A stretch of DNA of 7,644 nucleotides, taken from contig VAYX01000024.1 in the NCBI GenBank assembly GCA_005885325.1, positions 1-7,644 of the forward strand, written 5' to 3'. A program made the position numbers and the translations under genes. The notes below the pieces were generated by a model. That model made no database searches. It saw only the letters and a list, made by a program, of their open reading frames with translations, and had not been told where the DNA came from. Source of the stretch: Actinomycetota bacterium. GTDB taxonomy: Bacteria; Actinomycetota; UBA4738; HRBIN12. Within the stretch, counting starts at the first letter, position 1. Each line of letters begins with the position of its first letter. Positions 1 through 6,157 of this stretch are shown here, one piece after another.

Positions 1-1697
1 TCCTCGTCCCGGACCAGGAACTCCTCATCCTCGAGGAGCTCGAGGACCTTGTCGTCGGGCTCTGCGACGATCGCGAGCGACGTCCCGTCGAAGGTTCCGG
101 GTGCGAACACGGAGGCCTTGCGGATCAGATCGCGAGCTGCCTCGGGCAGGTGGTCGATCCGAGCGGCGATGATCGCCTGCACCGTCGGGGGCAGAAGGTC
201 CGGCGGAAGCGACTCGGTGTCGGAGGCCACCTCGGCGTCGGTGTGCATGAGCATCCCGGTGGTCTCCACGATGAAGAACGGGTTCCCACCCGCATGGCGG
301 GCGATACGCGCGGCCGAATCCTCGTCGAGCCCTTCGCCCGCTTCCTTCGCCAGCTCGATGGCGTCCGAGAGCGACATGGCCTCGAGGTGGAGATTGAGCG
401 AATCGCCGAGGCCCCCACCCCAGTCCGGGCGCGTGTCGAGCAGGTCGTACCGGGCCACACACAACACGAACAGGGGGATGGTTCGCGCCGCCCGTACGAG
501 CTGCTCCACCAGGTCGAGGAGCGGCGGCTGCGCGAGGTGCGCGTCCTCCACGACCATCACCACCGGACCTCGGGCGGCCAGGCCCTGGAGCAGGGCGAGC
601 AGCCCCGACCGGATCTCGGCCACCCGGTAGCGCCGTCGGTCCCGGGACTCGTCGCCCAGCCCGAGCGCGAGGCGCAGCAGGTCGACGATCTCCTGGGTCC
701 GCTCGGTGGGGCAACAGTCACGGACGAGCTCCTCGAGGCTCGCCTCCAACTGCTCCGGCGGCGCGTCCGGGGGCTCCCCGATCTCCTGCAGGAGGATCTG
801 GGCGACCGGGCCGAACGTGACGTCCTCCTCGAACGGGCTGGCCCGGCCGGTCAGGACCTTGGTCGTGTCCGGGACCCCCGCCAGGAACTCCTCGACCACC
901 CGGCTCTTGCCGATCCCGGGCTCGCCGAGCAGCGTGACCATGTGCCCCCGTCGAGCCTCCTGCGCGCGCTCGAACGTCTCCACAAGCAGGCGGAGCTCCC
1001 GCCGGCGGTCCACGAAGGGGATCGTCCGCCGGGAGGAGCGGGGCGCGAGGGCCAGGACCGGCCAGGCCGGAAGGGTCTCGTCGAACCCCTTCGCCTGCAC
1101 CTCCTGTCGCTCGCCATAGTGGACGTGGTCCTTCGTGAGGAGCCACGTCGTTTCACCGGCCAGCACGGTGCCCGGCTCGGCGGCCTGCTGGAGCCGGGCC
1201 GCCGCGTTCACCACCGCCCCATACAGGAGCCCGGCCTCCGCGCCCTCGGTGCCGACGGCCACCCGCCCGGTGTTCACCCCGACCCGGCACTGGAGGGAGC
1301 CGGGTACCAGGAGACGCTCCCCCAGCTCGGTCACGCGTTTCACGATGGCCAGCGCCGCCCGGACCGCCCGGATCGCATCGTCGTCGTGGGCGTGCGGGAT
1401 ACCGAACACGCCGACCACGGCATCGCCGGCGAAGTTGTACGCGCGGCCGCGGAGCGACTCGAGCTCCTCGGTGACCGCCTGGTAGAAGGTCGCGATGACC
1501 TCGCGGTAGCGCTCCGCATCGATCTGGGCGGACAGCCGGGTTGAACCGACCAGGTCGGCGAAAACCACCGTGACGATCTTGCGTTCCTCCGGAAGCGGGG
1601 ACCCCACCGGGAACCCGCAGTTCGGACAGAACTTCGCGTCCTCGGGCAGCGGTTCACCACAGCGTACGCAGGTCGGGCGGATCATCCGACCAAGCAT
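1..1697 (-). CDS. Zinc ribbon / class III nucleotide cyclase / AAA (MalT-like) ATPase, C-terminus cut by window edge
   Basis: The gene reads open from ATG 1697 to the window edge (565 codons seen, no stop); relatives are often about 1000 residues, so a large C-terminal part is missing. A zinc ribbon comes first (Cys10, Cys13, Cys24, Cys27). A class III cyclase domain follows at about residues 39-200, with FADLVGST (metal Asp48), FAGDAVVGVFG (metal Asp92) and the transition-state pair Asn164/Arg168 in VVNAAARL. The base-selecting positions are Asn88 (usually Lys) and Leu157 (often Asp or Thr). Next is a signalling-type P-loop ATPase with Walker A GEPGIGKS (258-265), a Walker B-like VVMVVEDAH (Glu384/Asp385) and a downstream GNPFFIVE motif. 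The likely role is a soluble signalling protein making a cyclic nucleotide or sensing through its ATPase half; ligand and substrate are unknown. It lies 33 bases after the DUF35 gene and could be co-transcribed. The only nearby GGGAG is 20 bases from ATG 1697, so ATG 1685 (codon 5) remains an alternative start. Confidence 0.9.
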   Translation of the reverse strand, partial: MLGRMIRPTCVRCGEPLPEDAKFCPNCGFPVGSPLPEERKIVTVVFADLVGSTRLSAQIDAERYREVIATFYQAVTEELESLRGRAYNFAGDAVVGVFGIPHAHDDDAIRAVRAALAIVKRVTELGERLLVPGSLQCRVGVNTGRVAVGTEGAEAGLLYGAVVNAAARLQQAAEPGTVLAGETTWLLTKDHVHYGERQEVQAKGFDETLPAWPVLALAPRSSRRTIPFVDRRRELRLLVETFERAQEARRGHMVTLLGEPGIGKSRVVEEFLAGVPDTTKVLTGRASPFEEDVTFGPVAQILLQEIGEPPDAPPEQLEASLEELVRDCCPTERTQEIVDLLRLALGLGDESRDRRRYRVAEIRSGLLALLQGLAARGPVVMVVEDAHLAQPPLLDLVEQLVRAARTIPLFVLCVARYDLLDTRPDWGGGLGDSLNLHLEAMSLSDAIELAKEAGEGLDEDSAARIARHAGGNPFFIVETTGMLMHTDAEVASDTESLPPDLLPPTVQAIIAARIDHLPEAARDLIRKASVFAPGTFDGTSLAIVAEPDDKVLELLEDEEFLVRDE

Positions 1698-1730
1698 ACG
1701 TGGGGCCGGTGACCGCTCTCCCGCCTCGCC

Positions 1731-2213
1731 TCAGTCGCTCTCGGCCTCGGCCACGGCGAACCCCAGGATGTCCAGGATCGAGCCGGTCCGCTCCTCCGGC
1801 GCGCGAAGGACGACCGCCACCCGCTCCCCGATCTCGAGGGGCTCGTCGCCGGGGTCCAGGACATGGTGAAGCAGGACCGCGTCGGCCCCGTCGAGGCGAA
1901 CGAGCCCCAGCGTCACCGGCCGGTCGAGCGGCTCACCCTCAAGGCCGACGAACCCGATCGTGAACGAGACGAGCGTGCCCTCCGGGCCGAGCTCGACGCC
2001 GGCGTCGAGCTCGGCGAAGCACCGCTCGCAGAACAGCCTGGTCGGGACGTAGGTGTAGGCGCACCGCTCGCAGCGAGAACCGAGGATCGCACCGCGGTCG
2101 CGGAGCGCCGTGAGGAACGCATCACCGGCAAGGCCGGGCGTGTATCGATGCGCGACGGGGAAGTCGCCCGGCCACCGGCGGACCTCGTCGGGCCTGGCCA
2201 CCTTCTCCCGCAT
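1731..2213 (-). CDS. Free-standing DUF35 protein (zinc ribbon + OB fold)
   Basis: 160 residues, the usual size for a stand-alone DUF35 protein. An N-terminal helical segment (about 22-44) precedes a rubredoxin-like zinc ribbon with ligands Cys48, Cys51, Cys62 and Cys65 (CX2C-X10-CX2C). An OB-fold beta region (about 70-155) follows, ending in ERTGSILDI. In characterised systems (archaeal thiolase/HMG-CoA synthase complex, PhlACB, Ltp2-ChsH2, BbsAB) DUF35 subunits bridge thiolase-fold enzymes and can help hold CoA; they are not catalytic alone. By inference, this one partners the unfused thiolase at 4290-5453. Its ATG shares one base with the stop of the preceding fused thiolase-DUF35 gene (TGATG), and a full AGGAGG lies 8 bases upstream, which fixes the start. 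It resembles the DUF35 half of that fused gene, including the GSILDI ending, so the two probably arose by duplication. Confidence 0.92.
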   Translation of the reverse strand: MREKVARPDEVRRWPGDFPVAHRYTPGLAGDAFLTALRDRGAILGSRCERCAYTYVPTRLFCERCFAELDAGVELGPEGTLVSFTIGFVGLEGEPLDRPVTLGLVRLDGADAVLLHHVLDPGDEPLEIGERVAVVLRAPEERTGSILDILGFAVAEAESD

Positions 2214-3922
2214 CAGGACTGCCTCCTGGGCCGGAAATGGTCGATGTCCAGGATCGAGCCGGCGCGCTCGCCGACCGGCTTCCAGACCGCCTCGACGTCC
2301 ATCCCGATGCGAACCCCATCGGGGTCGACCTCGCCGAGCATGTGCAGGAACCCGCCGTCGGAGCCGTCGATGGAGATCACCGCGGGCATCTCGGGCGGAT
2401 CGAGCGGCTGCATGTCCCACGACACGTGACAGATCGAGTACGTCTGCACCGTTCCGGTGTGCTCGACCTCGATCCAGCCATCGGTCTCGCGGAAGCACCG
2501 CTCGCAGAACATCCGAGGGGGAACGAGGACCCGCTCGCAGCGCCGGCACTCGCGGCCGAGGATCTTCCCCGCCCGCAGGCCGTCCAGGAATCGCCCCACC
2601 GCCACGCCGGCATCCCACGAGTACCGTGCGCCGAGCCGGTGGTCGACGGCTCCAAGGGCGGAGCGGAACCCCCCGTCGGAGAGCGGATGGCCTCCCGCGG
2701 TGTACGGGGGCGTCTGCACGACCGGCAGCCCCGCGGCTGTCTTCGGCGGCCCACCGTCGTTTCCCATCACGACGACGGTCCCGACCTGCATGAGGTCGCC
2801 CCAGGCCTGGGCGACGCCGCGTTCGGGGGTCCCGGGCACCTGGCGCGCGCCCGCCTCCCCGCGCAGCTGCCAGAACAGCTCGGCGATCTTCATCAGGCCT
2901 GCCGCCGCGATGGGGTTCCCCACGCCGAGCAGGCCGCCCGATGGGCAGGAGGGAAGATCCCCCTCACGATCCAGGACGCCGTCGCGCGCCGCCTCCGGCG
3001 CCTTGCCCTTCTCGAACAGGAGCAACCCCTCGAGGTGGTGCAGCTCCTTGTAGTCGAAGGGGTCGTAGGGCTCGGCGACGTGGATCTGCCTGCGCGGCTC
3101 CTTCACCCCGGCCATGTCGTAGGCCATCCGCGCCGCGTTCTCGACGTACTCCGGATACACCAGATCGCGGTTGGTCCAATACGTCGTGTCGAGGTTCCAG
3201 CCGACCCCCTCGATCCAGACGGGGCGGTCGGTGATGCGCTTGGCCGCCTCCTCGGAGGCGACGACCACGGCCACCGCGCCGTCGGAGATCGGCGAGACGT
3301 CGAGCCGCTGCACCGGCCAGGCCAGCACCTCGCTCGCCAGCACGTCGTCGACCGTGATGTCGGCCTGCCCGAGGAGGGCGGCCGGATGCCCGGCCGCGTT
3401 CCGCTTGTTCTTCACCGCCACCGACGCGATGTCGCGCTTGTCCAATCCGTATGCCGACATGTAGCGGTTCATCTCCAGGGCGAAGATCCACAGGAGATTC
3501 GGGCCGAGCGGCCGCTCGAGGATGTTGTCGAAGATCGTCAGGAACGCGCCCTGGGGATGCGGCTGGGTCGACGACATCTTCTCCTCGGCCACGAGGAGCG
3601 CCACATCGAACATGCCGCTCGCCACCGTGTACCAGCCCTGGATGGCGGTGAACACGCCGCTCCCGCCCCCGACATAGGTGCGGATGAACGGCTTGCCGAA
3701 CCCGCCCGCGCCGTCGGAGAGGTACTCCCCCTTCATGTGCACACCGTCGAACGCGTCCGGCGCCGAGGTCAGGCAGACGGCATCGACATCGGCCAGCGTG
3801 AGCTCACACGAATCCAGGGCCGCCCGGGCCGCCTCCCACGCCAGCTCCTTGCCGGTCTCCTGGGCCCGGCGCATGAACCGGGTCATGCCCGCGCCGACCA
3901 CCGCGACCCGGGTGCCGCTCAT
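2213..3922 (-). CDS. SCP2/thiolase-like protein fused to a C-terminal DUF35 domain
   Basis: 569 residues. The thiolase fold spans about 1-388 (opening MSGTRVAVVGAGMTRF), a Pro/Gly-rich linker about 389-432, and a DUF35 unit about 433-569 with zinc ligands Cys459, Cys462, Cys473 and Cys476 and an OB fold ending in GSILDI. The thiolase part keeps family landmarks: YDPFDYKELHHLE at 286-298, SGGLLG at 328-333 and WQLRGEAGARQV at 351-362. The nucleophile motif CxSG reads GGSG (Gly86-Gly89), and the GHP histidine is Asn336. It is therefore probably not a classical thiolase. Thiolase-superfamily aldolases paired with DUF35, such as Ltp2-ChsH2 in steroid side-chain cleavage, are the nearest known logic; the acyl-CoA substrate is unknown. 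ATG 3922 overlaps the VOC gene stop as ATGA, with only a weak G-rich ribosome site, so translation is probably coupled. An open frame continues upstream but lies in the VOC gene and is not coding. The fold assignment is firm; the reaction is inference. Confidence 0.9.
   Translation of the reverse strand: MSGTRVAVVGAGMTRFMRRAQETGKELAWEAARAALDSCELTLADVDAVCLTSAPDAFDGVHMKGEYLSDGAGGFGKPFIRTYVGGGSGVFTAIQGWYTVASGMFDVALLVAEEKMSSTQPHPQGAFLTIFDNILERPLGPNLLWIFALEMNRYMSAYGLDKRDIASVAVKNKRNAAGHPAALLGQADITVDDVLASEVLAWPVQRLDVSPISDGAVAVVVASEEAAKRITDRPVWIEGVGWNLDTTYWTNRDLVYPEYVENAARMAYDMAGVKEPRRQIHVAEPYDPFDYKELHHLEGLLLFEKGKAPEAARDGVLDREGDLPSCPSGGLLGVGNPIAAAGLMKIAELFWQLRGEAGARQVPGTPERGVAQAWGDLMQVGTVVVMGNDGGPPKTAAGLPVVQTPPYTAGGHPLSDGGFRSALGAVDHRLGARYSWDAGVAVGRFLDGLRAGKILGRECRRCERVLVPPRMFCERCFRETDGWIEVEHTGTVQTYSICHVSWDMQPLDPPEMPAVISIDGSDGGFLHMLGEVDPDGVRIGMDVEAVWKPVGERAGSILDIDHFRPRRQS
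2222..2227 (-). promoter_or_regulatory. Ribosome binding site of the free DUF35 gene
   Basis: A perfect AGGAGG on the minus strand, 8 bases before ATG 2213. It lies inside the last codons of the upstream fused gene and decides the start over longer upstream readings of the same frame. Confidence 0.8.
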
Positions 3923-4293
3923 GATGCCCCCGGATCTCGCGGGTACTCCAGCAGGCCGAGGACGTTCCCGTCGGGGTCGTCGAACTCGACGAACCTCGGC
4001 TCGCCGCCCTCGCCGCCACCCTCGGGGGTGAAGCTGATCCCACGGGCGGCGAGCGCCATCCGGCTGGAGTCCAGATCGTCCACCCGGAAGGCGAGCGTCC
4101 CGCCGGGTCGGTGCTCCCCCTTCGCCGACGCGTGGAGTCCGAGCTGCACGGACCCGGCCTCGAACTGGGCCCAGTCGTCGCCCGTTCGGTACACGAGCCG
4201 AAGGCCCAGCACGTCCCGGTAGAAGGCCACGGCTCGTTCCATGTCGGAGACGAAGAAGTAGACGAGGTCGGCCCCCTTCAGCTGCTCGCTCAC
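3919..4293 (-). CDS. Small VOC/glyoxalase-fold protein, apparently without metal ligands
   Basis: 124 residues holding two paired beta-alpha-beta-beta-beta modules of the vicinal oxygen chelate superfamily. Module 1 is about residues 8-55 (VYFFVSDMERAVAFYRDVLG); module 2 is about 65-117 (LAFRVDDLD, then FVEFDDPDGNVLGLLEY). By motif alignment, the usual ligand positions carry Leu10, Thr66 and Gly113 rather than His or Glu; His54 is the only nearby candidate. A metal-free binding role, or a non-canonical enzyme, is more likely than a lyase, dioxygenase or methylmalonyl-CoA epimerase. The GTG start overlaps the upstream thiolase stop (GTGA), has AGGAGG 4 bases upstream, and its own stop overlaps the next start (ATGA). 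Its place between two thiolase genes implies a role in the same pathway, perhaps binding or isomerising an acyl-CoA or side product. That role is inference. Confidence 0.88.
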   Translation of the reverse strand: MSEQLKGADLVYFFVSDMERAVAFYRDVLGLRLVYRTGDDWAQFEAGSVQLGLHASAKGEHRPGGTLAFRVDDLDSSRMALAARGISFTPEGGGEGGEPRFVEFDDPDGNVLGLLEYPRDPGAS

Positions 4294-5453
4294 GTCCCCT
4301 CCTCGTTCCCCAGCACGACCACCGCGGCGGACGTGGTGGGCACCCCTCGCCAGGACTGGACCAGGGCGACGTACGCCTCGTCCACCTGCCGCTCGCCGGC
4401 CTCACCTCGCAGCTGTTCCGCGCACTCCAGGAGCCGAGCCAGGCCGTTCGCCTCGAACAGGTTCCCTTGGCCCAGTGAGCCGCCGGAGACGTTCACCGGC
4501 AGGTCGCCGTCCGCCTCCAGCTCGCCCTCGGCCAGCATCTCGGCCAGCCCGCCCGCCGTCCCCAGCCCCAGGGCCTCGAGGTGCTGGAGCTCCTTGAACG
4601 CGTAGACGTCGTCCACCTCGGCGAGATCGATCTCCTCGCCCGGATCCTCGATGCCCGCCATCGCGTAGGCGCGCTCCGCCGCCCGCGCGACGAAGTCCGC
4701 CTCCCCCCACGTCCGGCTCTCGAGCGTGGGGCTCCCCGACGACCACCCCGCGCCCAGGAGCCACACCGGCGCCTCGGTGAGGTCGCCGGCCCGCTCCTCG
4801 GCGGCGAGCACCACCACGACGCAGCCGTCGGCCCTCCCCGCCACCTCGAGCTCCCGGAGCGGCCAGTACACCGGCGCGGAGTCCTCGACATCCTCCGGCC
4901 TGACGTCGGCAGGATAGGCGGCCCTGGGGTTGTCGAGGGCATTCGTCCTGTTCTTGGCGGCGACCATCGCGCAGTGCTCCTCGGTGAGCCCGGTCCGCTC
5001 GAGGAACGCGTTCATGTCGAGGCCGGCGACGGCCAGGGCGGGAACGCCGAGCGGCCGGTTGAACACGGGGTCCATGGCGAACTGCTCGATCGCGCCGAGC
5101 GTGAGGACGTCCGAGACCTTGCTGTGGGCCTCGACGGCCACCACCCGGGCCGCGCCGGAGCGGATCAGCATGAGCGCGGTGGCCACCCCGAACAGCCCGT
5201 CGGCGGCCACCGTCTGCACGGGACGTTGCACCGCCCCCAGTTGGTCCGGGACGTACTCGTCGAAGATGCTGGTGCCTTCCAGGTAGTCCTCGGAGCAGCA
5301 GACGAACGAGTCGACGTCGGCTCGCGGATCGACCTGCGCGTCCGCGTAGGCCCGCTGGGCCGCCTCGAACATGAGCTCCTTGTAGGAGAGGCCGGCGGTG
5401 ATCGGGGCGAACCCCGCATGCCCGATGCCGACGACCGCGACCCTCGGTTCCAC
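4290..5453 (-). CDS. SCP2/thiolase-like protein (unfused), catalytic Cys and His absent
   Basis: 387 residues, the usual length for SCP2-type thiolase proteins that pair with DUF35. It opens with the strand-loop VAVVGIGHAGFAP and keeps VYAFKELQHLEALGLG (283-298), NVSGGSLGQGN (321-331) and EQLRGEAGERQV (346-357). Counting back from the IRSG motif (97-100), the nucleophile position is Ala83 in TVAADGLFG, and no Cys lies between residues 54 and 160. The GHP histidine is Asn331. Claisen chemistry by the standard Cys-His mechanism is therefore unlikely; an aldolase-like or structural role in a DUF35 complex is more plausible. This is the first gene of the coupled unit. GTG 5453 has no recognisable ribosome site but has a TATAAC hexamer 6 bases upstream, suggesting leaderless translation. 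It probably pairs with the free DUF35 protein (1731-2213), since the second thiolase carries its own DUF35 domain. Fold firm, reaction unknown. Confidence 0.9.
   Translation of the reverse strand: MEPRVAVVGIGHAGFAPITAGLSYKELMFEAAQRAYADAQVDPRADVDSFVCCSEDYLEGTSIFDEYVPDQLGAVQRPVQTVAADGLFGVATALMLIRSGAARVVAVEAHSKVSDVLTLGAIEQFAMDPVFNRPLGVPALAVAGLDMNAFLERTGLTEEHCAMVAAKNRTNALDNPRAAYPADVRPEDVEDSAPVYWPLRELEVAGRADGCVVVVLAAEERAGDLTEAPVWLLGAGWSSGSPTLESRTWGEADFVARAAERAYAMAGIEDPGEEIDLAEVDDVYAFKELQHLEALGLGTAGGLAEMLAEGELEADGDLPVNVSGGSLGQGNLFEANGLARLLECAEQLRGEAGERQVDEAYVALVQSWRGVPTTSAAVVVLGNEEGT
4298..4303 (-). promoter_or_regulatory. Ribosome binding site of the VOC gene
   Basis: AGGAGG on the minus strand, 4 bases before GTG 4293 and inside the end of the upstream thiolase gene. 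It supports a GTG start and internal re-initiation at the GTGA overlap. Confidence 0.7.
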
Positions 5454-5459
5454 GACCCG

Positions 5460-5465
5460 GTTATA
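5460..5465 (-). promoter_or_regulatory. Possible -10 element for a leaderless thiolase-operon transcript
   Basis: The minus strand reads TATAAC, then CGGGTC, then the GTG start at 5453. A -10 at this distance would place the transcription start at or within a base or two of the start codon. It lies in the 41-base gap after the PH/SHOCT gene. No clear -35 is seen and the last base is C rather than T, so this is a moderate call. Confidence 0.35.
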
Positions 5466-5494
5466 CCCCGCTCGCGGCCGGTGCCACGAGGCGC

Positions 5495-6121
5495 TCAGCC
5501 GCCCAGGATCCTGCGCTTCTGGGCCTGGAACTCCTCCTCGGTCAGGACGCCCCGGGCCCGGAGGTCGGCCAGCCGTTCGAGCTCGCTCGTGGCCGACGGA
5601 GCGGAGGTCCCCGTCGAGCCCCCATGGAACATCCGCTGCTGGTTCCGCTCACCTTGCTGGTAGATCGTCTTCTGAACGAGCTCCGGCTCCCGGATGTCCT
5701 CGAACACCTGGCGGCCCCGCTCGCCTGCGGACTCGATGATGAGGTCGCCCGCCCCGATCACGCGCTCGAAGACCCCCTGGTGGAACCGCACGTCGTTCAG
5801 GGCCTCGAGCGGGATCTCCATCGAGGACTTCGCGATCCAGCCCTGGCGGTGGATCACGCGATCCGAGGTCACGACGAAGTGGGAGGTGAGGTATCGAACG
5901 GTGTCGCGGACCGGCCAGACGATGAATACGACGATGCCGGCCACGATGACCGTCCAGAACAGGACGTCGTGGCCGGCGTCGGGGAGGCGGGACAACGCGA
6001 GGGCCCACGCCACGGCGATCAAGATCGTGACGATGATCGCGCGCGCCAGCGCGATCGGGTGAGGGCGGAGATCGAGGATCAGCTCCTCGCCCTCGATCAG
6101 CAGTCGTCGCGGGAACGCCAC
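5495..6121 (-). CDS. Two-TM membrane protein with bacterial PH domain and C-terminal SHOCT motif
   Basis: 208 residues. A short N-terminal part precedes two hydrophobic segments, about 24-44 (IIVTILIAVAWALAL) and 54-70 (LFWTVIVAGIVVFIVW). A bacterial PH-like domain of the YdbT/YdbS type follows at about 74-155, with the recognisable stretch SHFVVTSDRVIHRQGW and IPLEALNDV. A polar Ser/Gly/Thr-rich linker leads to a SHOCT motif at about 180-207 (LERLADLRARGVLTEEEF), a short helical module often found at protein ends and linked to oligomerisation. The protein should sit in the cytoplasmic membrane with PH and SHOCT parts on the same side. Substrate and partner are unknown. The start is GTG, with GGAGGGGAGG ending 13 bases upstream, which is rather far; no better in-frame start exists. 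It lies 36 bases after birA and 41 before the thiolase unit, so it may be co-transcribed with either. No functional link to acyl-CoA metabolism is visible. Confidence 0.88.
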   Translation of the reverse strand: MAFPRRLLIEGEELILDLRPHPIALARAIIVTILIAVAWALALSRLPDAGHDVLFWTVIVAGIVVFIVWPVRDTVRYLTSHFVVTSDRVIHRQGWIAKSSMEIPLEALNDVRFHQGVFERVIGAGDLIIESAGERGRQVFEDIREPELVQKTIYQQGERNQQRMFHGGSTGTSAPSATSELERLADLRARGVLTEEEFQAQKRRILGG

Positions 6122-6157
6122 GGCCGGACCGTATCCTCCCCTCCGCCGAGCAGCAAC

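Noticed and set aside
2214..2618. Upstream extension of the free DUF35 frame
   Set aside because: It runs through the DUF35 half of the preceding gene out of frame. AGGAGG 8 bases before ATG 2213 marks the real start.
2237..4222. Long plus-strand open frame (661 codons), plus similar long plus frames at 150-1544 and 4581-5663
   Set aside because: They lie antisense to genes with clear family motifs; their translations are Arg/Pro/Gly/His-rich with no recognisable domain. High GC makes such frames common.
3919..4293. VOC gene as methylmalonyl-CoA epimerase
   Set aside because: It was tempting next to a carboxylase, but the His and Glu metal ligands of that enzyme are absent and the protein is short.
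3923..4405. Upstream extension of the fused thiolase-DUF35 frame
   Set aside because: This part lies over the VOC gene in another frame and is Arg/Gly/Pro-rich. The thiolase fold begins exactly at ATG 3922, which overlaps the VOC stop.
2213..5453. Annotation of the two thiolase-fold genes as acetyl-CoA acetyltransferases
   Set aside because: Both lack the nucleophilic Cys and the GHP His required for the standard mechanism, so a named thiolase activity is not supported.
5454..5494. Terminator between the PH/SHOCT gene and the thiolase unit
   Set aside because: The 41-base gap has no stable hairpin followed by T residues; read-through from upstream remains possible.
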